Shown: one piece after another, positions 35,411 to 44,570 of the stretch
Layout: every line of letters starts with the position of its first letter
Numbering within the stretch: the stretch's first letter is position 1
Assembly (NCBI RefSeq): GCF_003346865.1
Contig: NZ_QDKL01000002.1
Location: 682,001-746,000, forward strand
Direction of reading: 5' to 3'
DNA length: 64,000 nucleotides
From: Halobacteriovorax vibrionivorans
GTDB taxonomy: Bacteria; Bdellovibrionota; Bacteriovoracia; Bacteriovoracales; Bacteriovoracaceae
Translations under genes and position numbers: made by a program
Notes under the pieces: model-generated
Databases searched by the model: none
What the model saw: only the letters and a program-made list of their open reading frames with translations
Told to the model about the DNA's origin: nothing

Positions 35411-36985
35411 TTAATCATTATCGTATTGATTTGAGCAATTCATATAGATTGGTAAATGGTCGCTAATAACTTCTTTTAAGTAATTATAATAAGTCTTATC
35501 AAAAAGCTGTGAATCGATAACTCGATCGTAAAACTCTTTTTGACTTTCTTCCATGTCAAATCTTGGAACGAGCTTATTATTTTTTACCGTTAGCTTATTT
35601 TGAATTGAACGAGTGTAATTATCTACAAGATTTTCAACCTTCTCGCGGCCACCTGCTTTAAGGCGATACATTTCTACATCTCTTGTTTGAGATTGGTATT
35701 TTGCATTTGAGCGTACAAGGTAGCGTCGATTAATTAACTTTGAGAAGTCACCTTCAATGAAGTTAAAAATCTTTGCAGTATTGCTACCTTTACAATTTCT
35801 TGTTTCATTAGGATCAAAAAGAAAGTGATCATAATTACTTTTTGTTCCATGAGTGATTGTTCCATCAGATAATGACTTACCTAAGGCCATTGAAGTTGCA
35901 CCTTCAATTTTTAGCTCCAACCCTCTAAAGTCATTAAAGAAAGTTTCCCAGTAATCATTTGTACTCTCAAGATTAAAGTCACCAAGAATAATATAATCTT
36001 GCTCATAGTAACTCTTCTTTAAGTACTCAACTAGTTCGGCCATAAGTCTAACTTCAGCAAAGCGTGCAAATTTTAACTGAGTTACCCCTGGACCAATATC
36101 TTTATAATCTTCTACACCATAAACATTTCGTAGAATTTTCTTTTGAAGATCTTCATCTGAAGGCGTGTTGTGAATAACGTGAGTTGATAAAAGAGTGAAG
36201 TCAAATTCACCTGATTCAAACGTTGCAAGAAATGGCCTTCTTGAGAAAAGTCCATCGACATCACGGCCAAAAGTCTTTTCATCTAAGACTGGTAGACAGC
36301 CGTACTTTCCGTTTCTTCCATACTTATCACGACAATATTGTGTAGCCTTTAAATCAACAACACTACTACGATAGTAGAACCCTGTTAATTCTTTAACAGT
36401 CGAGTTCTCGCTTCCTTCCTGCTTTCCAGAAAGTACAAGAGACCAAGACGCATCAAGCTTTTGTAGCTCTTTTAAAACTTCAATATATCCAGGAAAATCA
36501 AATTGTTCACGAATAAGAGCAAGTTCATTTCTCGTTACACTTGCAGAAAGATCAGCTCCTTGCTCAGTCATCTGAGCAAGACGAGAAGTATAGTACTCAA
36601 CGATACCTTCATTATGCCTCTTACTTAGGCCATTATTAGAAGTTAATTCAACTGCTGCAACAACATCCCAGTGATCAATAATTTGAGCAACAAGTTGGTG
36701 GTCTTTGTATTCAGTTTGAGTAGCACCTGGCTTGAAAAGGTTAAAGGCTGCAATTCTTACTTGATTATATTTAGATTTAACTTTTGAGCGGCTGTATTTA
36801 CCAACAAATTTAGAGTAGATCTGGTATTCAGATTGACACTCTACTTCACCAACATTTCCATCAAGAAAGACCTTTAATTGGCGACAAGTTTCAATTTCCG
36901 ATTCAGTTGCACCATCAAGCTCTGCATGAACAAGATTTGGCAATAAAAAAGTAGATAAAACTAATACCCTAAATAAGTTTACCAT
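35411..36985 (-). CDS. Secreted endonuclease/exonuclease/phosphatase (DNase I-fold) protein
   Basis: About 524 residues from the ATG at 36985, chosen because GGGGGAGAG is well placed and it opens with a signal peptide (MVNLFRVLVLSTFLLPNLVHA). DNase I-fold motifs run in order: RIAAFNLF, VVAAVELT (metal Glu), STHVIH, ILGDFNLES, YDHFLFD and the final SDHLPIYMN with the catalytic His. A Cys-rich N-terminal segment precedes the domain. It is probably a periplasmic or released nuclease or phosphatase; DNA, RNA or phosphoester substrate is open. A second member is at 60983. Confidence 0.85.
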   Translation of the reverse strand: MVNLFRVLVLSTFLLPNLVHAELDGATESEIETCRQLKVFLDGNVGEVECQSEYQIYSKFVGKYSRSKVKSKYNQVRIAAFNLFKPGATQTEYKDHQLVAQIIDHWDVVAAVELTSNNGLSKRHNEGIVEYYTSRLAQMTEQGADLSASVTRNELALIREQFDFPGYIEVLKELQKLDASWSLVLSGKQEGSENSTVKELTGFYYRSSVVDLKATQYCRDKYGRNGKYGCLPVLDEKTFGRDVDGLFSRRPFLATFESGEFDFTLLSTHVIHNTPSDEDLQKKILRNVYGVEDYKDIGPGVTQLKFARFAEVRLMAELVEYLKKSYYEQDYIILGDFNLESTNDYWETFFNDFRGLELKIEGATSMALGKSLSDGTITHGTKSNYDHFLFDPNETRNCKGSNTAKIFNFIEGDFSKLINRRYLVRSNAKYQSQTRDVEMYRLKAGGREKVENLVDNYTRSIQNKLTVKNNKLVPRFDMEESQKEFYDRVIDSQLFDKTYYNYLKEVISDHLPIYMNCSNQYDND

Positions 36986-37115
36986 AATACTCTCCCCCGA
37001 GTGAGCTAGCATTGTACCCAAGTCATTTTCTTAATTCAAGCCTTGTGAAGACTTGTAAGGTACCGAAACTAAAGTGTTTTTTATCATTTTTTTCGCCTTA
37101 GCATATGCGTCAAGC

Positions 37116-37143
37116 TAAATATCTGAGTAAAAATAGCCGATAA
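37116..37143 (+). promoter_or_regulatory. Possible sigma-28 (FliA)-type promoter
   Basis: TAAA (37116-37119), 16 bases, then GCCGATAA (37136-37143), which is the exact FliA -10; the consensus spacer is 15. The gene at 37175 starts about 30 bases downstream. Confidence 0.45.
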
Positions 37144-37174
37144 AGATCTTAGATATATCTTGATGGGGGAATTG

Positions 37175-38131
37175 ATGAAAGTATCAACGAGAATTTACAC
37201 GCTTATTATGGCCCTAATGCTTACGAGCACTTCGGCTTACGCTTCTGTTTTTAGTCTAATTGAAGCGACTGGCGAAGGACTAAATCAACTACTTTTAAAA
37301 AGCGGTGTTTTAGACTCTGAAGTTAGAAGTGTCGTAACTAAAAATCTCGATCTTGCAATGAAAGACCTGTCTCATACAGGAAAAAAAGAGGACTTTAGCT
37401 TTAATACTTTAAAGATGATGGTTAAAGGCTCTCAAGATAAGGCCAGGCTACAAAAAGTTAGTGAAGTCTTTGCCAAAGAAAACCCAGAAGCAAAAGAGCT
37501 AAAAGAAGCTATTAATAGCTTTGTCTATCTGTCTCAAAGATATGGATACAAAAAAAGCGCTATTCTATCATGTGCACCATGTGTGAATAAGAATCTATCT
37601 GATAATGGCTTCGACTTTGTTCTTTCTGAAATGAAAGATGAAAGTTCGGCGAGAATCTTTAAAGTTATGTCTCGATATAACTCACCTGCAAAGGTTCAAA
37701 GACAGTTATATTCTCAAGTAAAAAATGAAGGATGGTCTGCCCGTGTGCCAATGCTTAACCCTACAGATGAAGAGGCCCTATTATATTTCTTAACGGCCCA
37801 AAAGTATGGTTCGTCTGCACAAAAAGAGCTGATCTCAGCAATCAAAGAAGTATCAGTTAGTAATGGGAAGGTAGATCTTTTTAGTAATTTTAACGGACAT
37901 AAGTTCTATTCATTTCTATCAAGTGGTTTTAGTGACAACGAAATGACAGAACTAGCTCGTATTCTAAAAGCGACAGCAGAAGAGATGAAAGAGTCTAAAA
38001 AAGGTACTATGGATGCTTTCTATGACGTTCTTCAAAAAGAAGCTGATGAAGCAAGAACGCCAGCAGCTCGTCAAAAGAAGCTAGCGTTACTTGAATATTT
38101 ACGCGATGATGCAAAATGTTTTAAAAAATAG
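37175..38131 (+). CDS. Secreted helical protein of unknown function
   Basis: About 318 residues from the ATG at 37175, which has GGGGGA upstream; TTG/ATG codons at 37160-37163 are weaker. The signal peptide ends TSAYA-SV. The mature protein is rich in Lys, Ala and Leu and looks all-helical; two cysteines in LSCAPCVN form a CxxC-like pair. I recognise no domain. The gene converges on the 1534-residue protein gene with only three bases between stops, and a FliA-like promoter precedes it, hinting at co-regulation with motility genes. Confidence 0.68.
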   Translation: MKVSTRIYTLIMALMLTSTSAYASVFSLIEATGEGLNQLLLKSGVLDSEVRSVVTKNLDLAMKDLSHTGKKEDFSFNTLKMMVKGSQDKARLQKVSEVFAKENPEAKELKEAINSFVYLSQRYGYKKSAILSCAPCVNKNLSDNGFDFVLSEMKDESSARIFKVMSRYNSPAKVQRQLYSQVKNEGWSARVPMLNPTDEEALLYFLTAQKYGSSAQKELISAIKEVSVSNGKVDLFSNFNGHKFYSFLSSGFSDNEMTELARILKATAEEMKESKKGTMDAFYDVLQKEADEARTPAARQKKLALLEYLRDDAKCFKK

Positions 38132-38134
38132 TTT

Positions 38135-41100
38135 CTAAAATAACTCGACGCTACCTAAAGCTCCATTATCTTTAATTTGTAGGATTTTGAGGGCATTAAG
38201 GTAGCGTTGTAAACTTCCAATATTACTCTCTTCAATCGTATCTCTCATAACTTTATATGCTAATCCTGTGAACTCTGGTGACTTGAATAATCCTTCAACA
38301 TCAGCACTCGCCCATAGGTAGCGAGATAATGCATTCTCAACTTCTCCACTTGGAGAATATAGAATTCTATTAAGTTCAGAAAAGATTTGCTCAGGACTAA
38401 GTCCGTCAAAGCTAACACCATGCTTATTCATAAATTGAATAATAGCGCGATCACTTTCGAGGTTATTATAGATTCCAGAGATTGCCTTTTCTTTAACTTT
38501 AGCAATCATCTTTTCCACTTCAGCTACTTCCTTCTTACTCATCTTAGGAAGAGCCTCTAGTACTGAAACTTCAAGTCCACGATATAAATCACCTACTGTC
38601 TCGGCCATTAGAACTCTTTTAAGACCAAGTGTTTCTCTTGCAGTTCTTCTTGCCACTTCAGAAGTAAGCCTAGCTCTAGCTGTAAAGATCTTTCTCATTA
38701 AAACACCTTCACCGATTGCAGAGATTACTGGAACTCTTCTTCCAAAGAACCCACCAGTGTGAGGTGCCCCTTGAACTAAGAGATATGGAAAGTCTCTCTT
38801 TCTAAGAGGTATTTTAATAAAGATATCAGTAAGAGTGTCTGCATTCTTAGAGATATATTCTACTAGCTCACCTTCTGGTAATCTTTGTAACTCATCATAG
38901 ATTCTTAAAAACTCTCGACGGCTTTTTGCAAGGTTAGCTGTATTTTCATTCCATGCATGCACAATCCAGTTAGTCCCTTTTAGATACTTACCTTCTGCTG
39001 CTTTTCTTAAGCGAAGTCTTGCTCTAGCTGCTTTTGAAGAATTTCTAAACATCGACTTATTCAGCCTTTTTACATAGCTACTCATGTAATGTCTCAATTC
39101 AAGAGGACTTCCGTTAAATAGTTTTGCAACAGTTTGTCCAAGAGCTCTATCCACATCAGCATAGCCTAGATCGACAACAACATCACTTGTGTAACGATAG
39201 ATTCCACCATTAGATTTTGTAATGGCCTCTTCAACACTATTTACGATATTGCGAATACCTTTATTATAAGTAGACTTTGATAATCTTCCTGCTTTATAGC
39301 TTTCTTCAATTTTATTCATCTTCTTAAGTGTTGCTTCAACAAATTCTTCATCTAGATCTAAGTTCTTTAAGTTGTATGCAACTTCATCCATTGTCTTTGC
39401 AGAAAGCATATTCTTAAATACATCACGATATTTTTTAAGACCTAAAACAAGCTTAGCAAACTCAACTTCTGATTCATTTACGATAACTGAAGCATCTTTA
39501 CCTGATTGCTTTAGTGATTCTTTAATTCCTAACTTTGAACGGTTTCTAACGATTGATTTTAAAGACTCTTTAAAAATCTTCGATCCTACAGATATACTTC
39601 TCGTTAGAATTGAGATCATTGAAATTGTACCAATTACTTCAAATGCAACGGCCATCCATCCTTTTGCTACATTTTCAGCAGCATTTGAATCAGTGAATCC
39701 AAGGTCGGCCATCTCACCAACATAGTCCTCACTACGATCTGCTCTACGCTTTGCTTTTGTTTCTAGTCTGATTGCATTTGCCTGCATTCCAAAACCAACA
39801 GTTCCAACTCCTGCAATAGCAATTCCACATAGTCCACCAGTTAAAACAGTACATGATCCAGCTGCTAGAACGGCTCCCATTCCAAGAAGGAATCCAAAAA
39901 CACCATTAAACATTGCCCATTTTTCATCACTATTCCAGTCTCCCATACGATCCATTAGTTCTTTAGGAACTGCTGGGATTCCAAGAAGCTGATTAAGCTG
40001 ATCTTGAACTTTAACTGTCGCATAAAAGTTTTCTTTTAAACTATCAACATCATCTTCTTCGATTTGACAGAAACGATTAAGCTTACGATATGTCTCTTGT
40101 TGACGCTCAAGTGCCGATCTTTTCAAAATATCTTTATAAACTGGAGTCTTTAGATCCATATTTAGTTTTAAAAAACTATGTACTAATTCGTAGTCATCAA
40201 AGATATCGATAGTATGTGGACGAGATTCAAATATAGCTTTTCTTTCCTCGTGAGACTTTGCTGCAAGAATTTCTTTAAAGAATGCGACTTTTTCAACATC
40301 TTCTTCTAAAAGACGATTATCGATATCTTCTTGTGTTTGATATAGTAAGCGACCCTCAACTGCCTTATGTGCAGCATCTTCAATTTGAGAACGCTCTATT
40401 GTAACTTTGTTTGATAGTCCTTCAATTGCTTCATATGCTTTCTTACCTGAGTGTAATTCAGCAGTCATAATCTGAGTTGTATCTTTATTATATTCATCAA
40501 AGATATCATTCCATAATTTCTTATACTCATCTTTGTCTAGATTTCTCGTTAAGAAGTTTGGTGTTATCACCTTATCGGCCATAAGTACTTTAGCTGCCTC
40601 ATCTAGGTTTTCGATATACTTCTTCATGTTATTGTTAAAACATCTATAATCATAATCAACACGCATCCCACGTGATGTTTTTCTCATTGTCTTAACTCGA
40701 CCATTCTTAATACTCTCAAGTTCCTCTCTTGCAATTAAGTAACCTAAACGTACTTTTGCAAGTGGATTAAGGGCCTGCATTTGAGCAATAAGATAATCGT
40801 ATTCATTAGTTATAAGTTCTGGAAATACTCTGGCAGTCGATCTTAGATAGTTAAAGATCTTGGCTAAAACCTGATAGCTTTCTTTTGTCTTTGACTGATC
40901 TAGACGTGAAACTGGAATATACTTACCATCAATCTTAAGAGTCTCAATATATTCAGCAACTCTTTTTAAAATATTAGTCTGTCTTGAAACACCTTTACAT
41001 AGATTTCCTGGTTTTCTGTAGCAGTAACCAACCATCATCATATTATGGCGTGATCCTATTTCGAAGTTTTTATCATCTAAGAGCTCTACTGCTTTATCAT

Positions 41101-42739
41101 GAAGAGTATTTAATCCCCAGTTTCTATATCCCTCATTTGCGTAAAGTGATGGGAAGTCTACAATGATTGTATTAGACTTTAGCTGAGACTTTACATTCTC
41201 ACTTATGATGTCTTCAATTTTCTCAGTTCTAGCCTGGGCCATTTTCGAAGCGATATATGGAGATGCATTAATTGCTGATGGATAAATCTGCTCAACATAC
41301 TTTTGATCTCCTTCAAAAATATCAACCTCAATTGTCTTATTTTCTGGAACAGATCCCGTAATATCCTTAAATAAAGCGATATCTTTAGTTGTAACATCTT
41401 TTGAAGTACGTGCTCTTCCCTTATGAGAATAAACCTTTTTCATATATACAGAAGATACTTCAGGCATCTTCATTTTCATAAATTTCTCATATGCTAAAGC
41501 TTCATCAAAACCAGCTTTTAAGCTTCTACGATAGAAGTCCTTAGCTTCCTTACCTTTAGCTGCTCTTAAAAAGTTCTCAATAGATGTAGATGAAACCATT
41601 GTTTCGGCCATTGGATTTAGCTGCTGAGCTTCTTTGACACTCATTAGTTCAAGATTCATCTCATCATAAGCAAGTCCAGAATTCTTAATTAGATTATCAA
41701 GGTATGTCTTAGCTACAGATTCATCTACTTTTAGCTCTAGTAGATGAGGCCAATCACCGTTAACCTTATTACGACAACTCTTTGGAATAACAACATGATT
41801 CTCTTTTGACTCAATCATGATGTCATAATTTCTAATTTGTGTTGCCATCATTTGAATTGTTAAAATACGAAGTGCTCTAAGATAGTTCTTACCACTTGGA
41901 GATTCATTAATAATTACGATATCTCTTTTAAAGTTTTGAAAAGTATCAAGTTCTAAAGTTACATCACTTCCTTCAAAGTTTACTTTAAAAAAGATCTTAT
42001 CTTTCATTTCTCCATTAACAAGAAAACTATATAGTTCTGTCTCTTCTTCAATGAAGTCTGTCGTCAACTTTGGTAGGATAGTATTGATATCAATACTACT
42101 CATATTGATAAAAGGAGTTAATGAAACCTTTACATCATGTAGACCTTTTACAAATGAATCGTTGTAAGCAAGAAGTAATTCTTCTTTATCAGCATAAGCT
42201 TCATTCGTTTCATTAATAAAGTCTTCTACCTTTGCTTTAAAAGACTTTGCTCTTTCAAAATATTGAATTGCTTTTCTTGCATATCCTTGAATATAACGTT
42301 TTTGGCTACGATTTGGAGAATCACCAACTTCGATTTCAGAAATTACTTTTGAGATATCAGTAAAAAGGCTCTTACCTCTTCCCTCATCTTCTTTTTTCTC
42401 TTCAGGTCTTTCTTCTTGAATATAATCCCTTACTCCACAAGAATTCTTCTTTAAAGAACCAAGAAACGTAATGAAGTCATTCTCTTCACCAGTCTCACCT
42501 TGTGACTCATTATCATTTTGCATTCTAAAGGCTTGCTCATAGGCCGATAGCTCTTCTTCAGAAAGTTCAGACGAGATATTCCCTCTAAGTTCTTTCTTTA
42601 CCTGGGCAAGCTGCGCTTTAAGATCTTCTAAATCGATATAGCTAGCAATTTGTCTCGTATTTTCAATAGTTTGAGCAAATGCCATCTGAAATGAACAAAG
42701 AGAAATAATAAGGAATGTCACAAGTCTTTTAAATACCAT
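38135..42739 (-). CDS. Very large exported protein of unknown function
   Basis: A 1534-residue protein with a signal peptide (cleavage near AFA-QT). Most is charged and predicted helical, with coiled-coil-like stretches near 30-60 and 790-900. Around 940-975 there is a Gly/Ala/Cys-rich hydrophobic segment (GVFGFLLGMGAVLAAGS, then GGLCGIAIAGVGTVGFG) and another near 1015-1035, forming a possible membrane hairpin; the C-terminal third is basic and Arg-rich. No known domain is evident. The layout (long helical exported body with internal hydrophobic hairpin) recalls effector or pore-like proteins, but this is inference. Confidence 0.75.
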   Translation of the reverse strand: MVFKRLVTFLIISLCSFQMAFAQTIENTRQIASYIDLEDLKAQLAQVKKELRGNISSELSEEELSAYEQAFRMQNDNESQGETGEENDFITFLGSLKKNSCGVRDYIQEERPEEKKEDEGRGKSLFTDISKVISEIEVGDSPNRSQKRYIQGYARKAIQYFERAKSFKAKVEDFINETNEAYADKEELLLAYNDSFVKGLHDVKVSLTPFINMSSIDINTILPKLTTDFIEEETELYSFLVNGEMKDKIFFKVNFEGSDVTLELDTFQNFKRDIVIINESPSGKNYLRALRILTIQMMATQIRNYDIMIESKENHVVIPKSCRNKVNGDWPHLLELKVDESVAKTYLDNLIKNSGLAYDEMNLELMSVKEAQQLNPMAETMVSSTSIENFLRAAKGKEAKDFYRRSLKAGFDEALAYEKFMKMKMPEVSSVYMKKVYSHKGRARTSKDVTTKDIALFKDITGSVPENKTIEVDIFEGDQKYVEQIYPSAINASPYIASKMAQARTEKIEDIISENVKSQLKSNTIIVDFPSLYANEGYRNWGLNTLHDKAVELLDDKNFEIGSRHNMMMVGYCYRKPGNLCKGVSRQTNILKRVAEYIETLKIDGKYIPVSRLDQSKTKESYQVLAKIFNYLRSTARVFPELITNEYDYLIAQMQALNPLAKVRLGYLIAREELESIKNGRVKTMRKTSRGMRVDYDYRCFNNNMKKYIENLDEAAKVLMADKVITPNFLTRNLDKDEYKKLWNDIFDEYNKDTTQIMTAELHSGKKAYEAIEGLSNKVTIERSQIEDAAHKAVEGRLLYQTQEDIDNRLLEEDVEKVAFFKEILAAKSHEERKAIFESRPHTIDIFDDYELVHSFLKLNMDLKTPVYKDILKRSALERQQETYRKLNRFCQIEEDDVDSLKENFYATVKVQDQLNQLLGIPAVPKELMDRMGDWNSDEKWAMFNGVFGFLLGMGAVLAAGSCTVLTGGLCGIAIAGVGTVGFGMQANAIRLETKAKRRADRSEDYVGEMADLGFTDSNAAENVAKGWMAVAFEVIGTISMISILTRSISVGSKIFKESLKSIVRNRSKLGIKESLKQSGKDASVIVNESEVEFAKLVLGLKKYRDVFKNMLSAKTMDEVAYNLKNLDLDEEFVEATLKKMNKIEESYKAGRLSKSTYNKGIRNIVNSVEEAITKSNGGIYRYTSDVVVDLGYADVDRALGQTVAKLFNGSPLELRHYMSSYVKRLNKSMFRNSSKAARARLRLRKAAEGKYLKGTNWIVHAWNENTANLAKSRREFLRIYDELQRLPEGELVEYISKNADTLTDIFIKIPLRKRDFPYLLVQGAPHTGGFFGRRVPVISAIGEGVLMRKIFTARARLTSEVARRTARETLGLKRVLMAETVGDLYRGLEVSVLEALPKMSKKEVAEVEKMIAKVKEKAISGIYNNLESDRAIIQFMNKHGVSFDGLSPEQIFSELNRILYSPSGEVENALSRYLWASADVEGLFKSPEFTGLAYKVMRDTIEESNIGSLQRYLNALKILQIKDNGALGSVELF

Positions 42740-42841
42740 GGGTATATAAGAGCAATATGAGTGCCAAAATCTCTTTAGGGAATGGACATAATTTCAAGTA
42801 GATACGATTGAAGAAGTGTTCAAACTCTGAACACTGTGTAG

Positions 42842-43963
42842 CTATATTGCTTCATTGAGTGCAAAGTACATCGTGAAGACATCTTCACGCCCGTAGGCCA
42901 TGTCAATTCGCATATTTAGGTTTTGTTTTGGTAGAACCTTATAGCGAATCCCCCCACCAATATGAGCAAGAGGATCAGAATCAAATAGGTCTGAAGAAAT
43001 ATCATTTCCAACACGAGAGCGGCCTCCAAAAACAAAGCCAACTCCAGCAAATCCCGCTAATCCAAAGCGAGAGGATAGAATACTTTTAAAATAATACTTA
43101 TACTCTCCTTCAAAACGTAGCATATTTGCACCTTCAAACACCTTACCTGTGTATCCTCTTGGGCCACGGGAACCAAAATTATAATTGTAGTTAGGATTCG
43201 TATCACCAAGGTTGAAACTTGAGTCATATATCCATGAGAATAAATGCCCATTGTCTGAGAGAGAGAAGTATTGAGAAAATGAAGCGTCGATCGTTGTTAT
43301 ATTATCATCTCCTCCTAGATCCTTGCGATAAAAACTAGTTCTTGTATTTAAGAAGAAACCATCTGTAGGAGAGAAAGTATTATCTCTAGTGTCATAGAAT
43401 AAGTTAAACTTAAAACCAGTATTTGAAGTACCTAGAGGAACACTTCCTTCAGATGTAAAAATGACCTCATTCCAAACTGCTCCAAAGCCTATAAATAATT
43501 TCTTCCAAACCCTTCTATTTACGTTTACAAGAACGGCCCGAATTTCATTTGAAGTATCAATAAAACGATCTAATTGTACTTTAAACATCTCGCTTAGAAT
43601 ATCACCCTCAAAGTATCCCCCCGATATTCTCCATAAATCAGGGCCTAGAAATAATTGTGTACCAACGGCACCCATGGCCGAATCATTTGTTGTTACTTTT
43701 GCGAATGCACCAAGTATAGAGGGAGGTACGTTCACATCTTGATTTTTATATTTTCCACTATTGGCATCAAAGAGATACATTCCGATTAAGCTGAGTCCTA
43801 GCTTGGTGCTAGGCATATATGAAGGGCCAGGAACAAGTACAAAACTTCCCTTTTGTGAATCATTGCTCACTTTTTCAATGACCTTTTGTGCACGTTGCGA
43901 TTCTTGAGCAAAAGTCATAGAATTGAGAATAAGTAAAAAGAAAATACAATACTGTAATTTCAT
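42842..43963 (-). CDS. Outer-membrane surface-antigen (BamA/D15-like barrel) protein
   Basis: A 373-residue protein with a signal peptide (cleavage near TFAQ-ES) and no POTRA domains. The body matches the bacterial surface antigen barrel: FKFNLFYDTRDNTFSPTDGFF, later GSRGPRGYTGKVFEG (the RGY-type loop of the family) and GGGIRYKV. Such short barrels occur without known function and may be lipases' or secretion partners. Its ATG abuts the start region of the divergent gene at 43976, so the two promoters overlap the opposite coding sequence. Confidence 0.82.
   Translation of the reverse strand: MKLQYCIFFLLILNSMTFAQESQRAQKVIEKVSNDSQKGSFVLVPGPSYMPSTKLGLSLIGMYLFDANSGKYKNQDVNVPPSILGAFAKVTTNDSAMGAVGTQLFLGPDLWRISGGYFEGDILSEMFKVQLDRFIDTSNEIRAVLVNVNRRVWKKLFIGFGAVWNEVIFTSEGSVPLGTSNTGFKFNLFYDTRDNTFSPTDGFFLNTRTSFYRKDLGGDDNITTIDASFSQYFSLSDNGHLFSWIYDSSFNLGDTNPNYNYNFGSRGPRGYTGKVFEGANMLRFEGEYKYYFKSILSSRFGLAGFAGVGFVFGGRSRVGNDISSDLFDSDPLAHIGGGIRYKVLPKQNLNMRIDMAYGREDVFTMYFALNEAI
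43923..43950 (+). promoter_or_regulatory. Promoter of the 43976 gene inside the divergent gene
   Basis: TTGAGA (43923-43928), a 16-base spacer and TACAAT (43945-43950) fall within the signal-peptide codons of the divergent surface-antigen gene. Transcription would start near 43957. Confidence 0.5.
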
Positions 43964-43975
43964 GTGAGTAGACCT

Positions 43976-44521
43976 ATGTTGAAAATAATATCTTTAATTC
44001 TTATGACGAGCACTTCTATCTATGGAAATGATATCAGTTTTTACAAAAGCATCTTTCCTAAGATTTCTAAAGTTAAGAAAATTAAAGTTGAAGATAAAAT
44101 CAGTGAGAACCCTATTAATACGACTATTCAGGTCGCTTTTAATAAAGAGGGTAAAAAACTTGGTTTCATAAGAGAAGTAAATACAACAACAGGATGTAAT
44201 AGCGCATGCCTTCCTGTTATTTTCACACTATTTTACAATACTAAGTATGAGTTTTTAAAATTAAAATCTAAAGCTGGTTTAACAAAGAAACTCCATAGGC
44301 CAATGACAGAAGATGATATTAATCGCCTTCACCTATTACTTGGAATCAATCCACCAATTTTCAAGACCGTTAAGCATCCAACAGATATGACAGATGCTCT
44401 AACAGGAGCAACAAAGCCACAATATGTTGATGCCGTCGTAAAAGAGGCCGCTTATTCCACTTTAAGAATTAACACTTACAATCAGGATACAATTTCTCAA
44501 CTAAAAAAGCTGGCGTTATGA
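43976..44521 (+). CDS. Secreted protein with C-terminal TGAT motif
   Basis: About 181 residues from the ATG at 43976; a GTG at 43964 directly abutting the divergent gene is also possible. A signal peptide (LKIISLILMTSTSIYG) is followed by a compact domain with a Cys pair (GCNSACLP). The C-terminal segment DALTGATKPQYVDAVVKEAAYSTLR resembles the S-G-A-T motif regions of FMN-binding-type and related secreted proteins, so a flavin- or ligand-linked role is possible but unproven. A bidirectional terminator follows. Confidence 0.62.
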   Translation: MLKIISLILMTSTSIYGNDISFYKSIFPKISKVKKIKVEDKISENPINTTIQVAFNKEGKKLGFIREVNTTTGCNSACLPVIFTLFYNTKYEFLKLKSKAGLTKKLHRPMTEDDINRLHLLLGINPPIFKTVKHPTDMTDALTGATKPQYVDAVVKEAAYSTLRINTYNQDTISQLKKLAL

Positions 44522-44542
44522 ATTTAACTTAGCATTAAATAA

Positions 44543-44565
44543 AAAGGGAGCTGGAAGCTCCCTTT
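44543..44565. terminator. Bidirectional Rho-independent terminator
   Basis: AAAGGGAGCT (44543-44552), loop GGA, AGCTCCCTTT (44556-44565), with A-tract before and TTTCTTT after. It serves the convergent genes ending at 44521 and 44571. Confidence 0.85.
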
Positions 44566-44570
44566 CTTTA

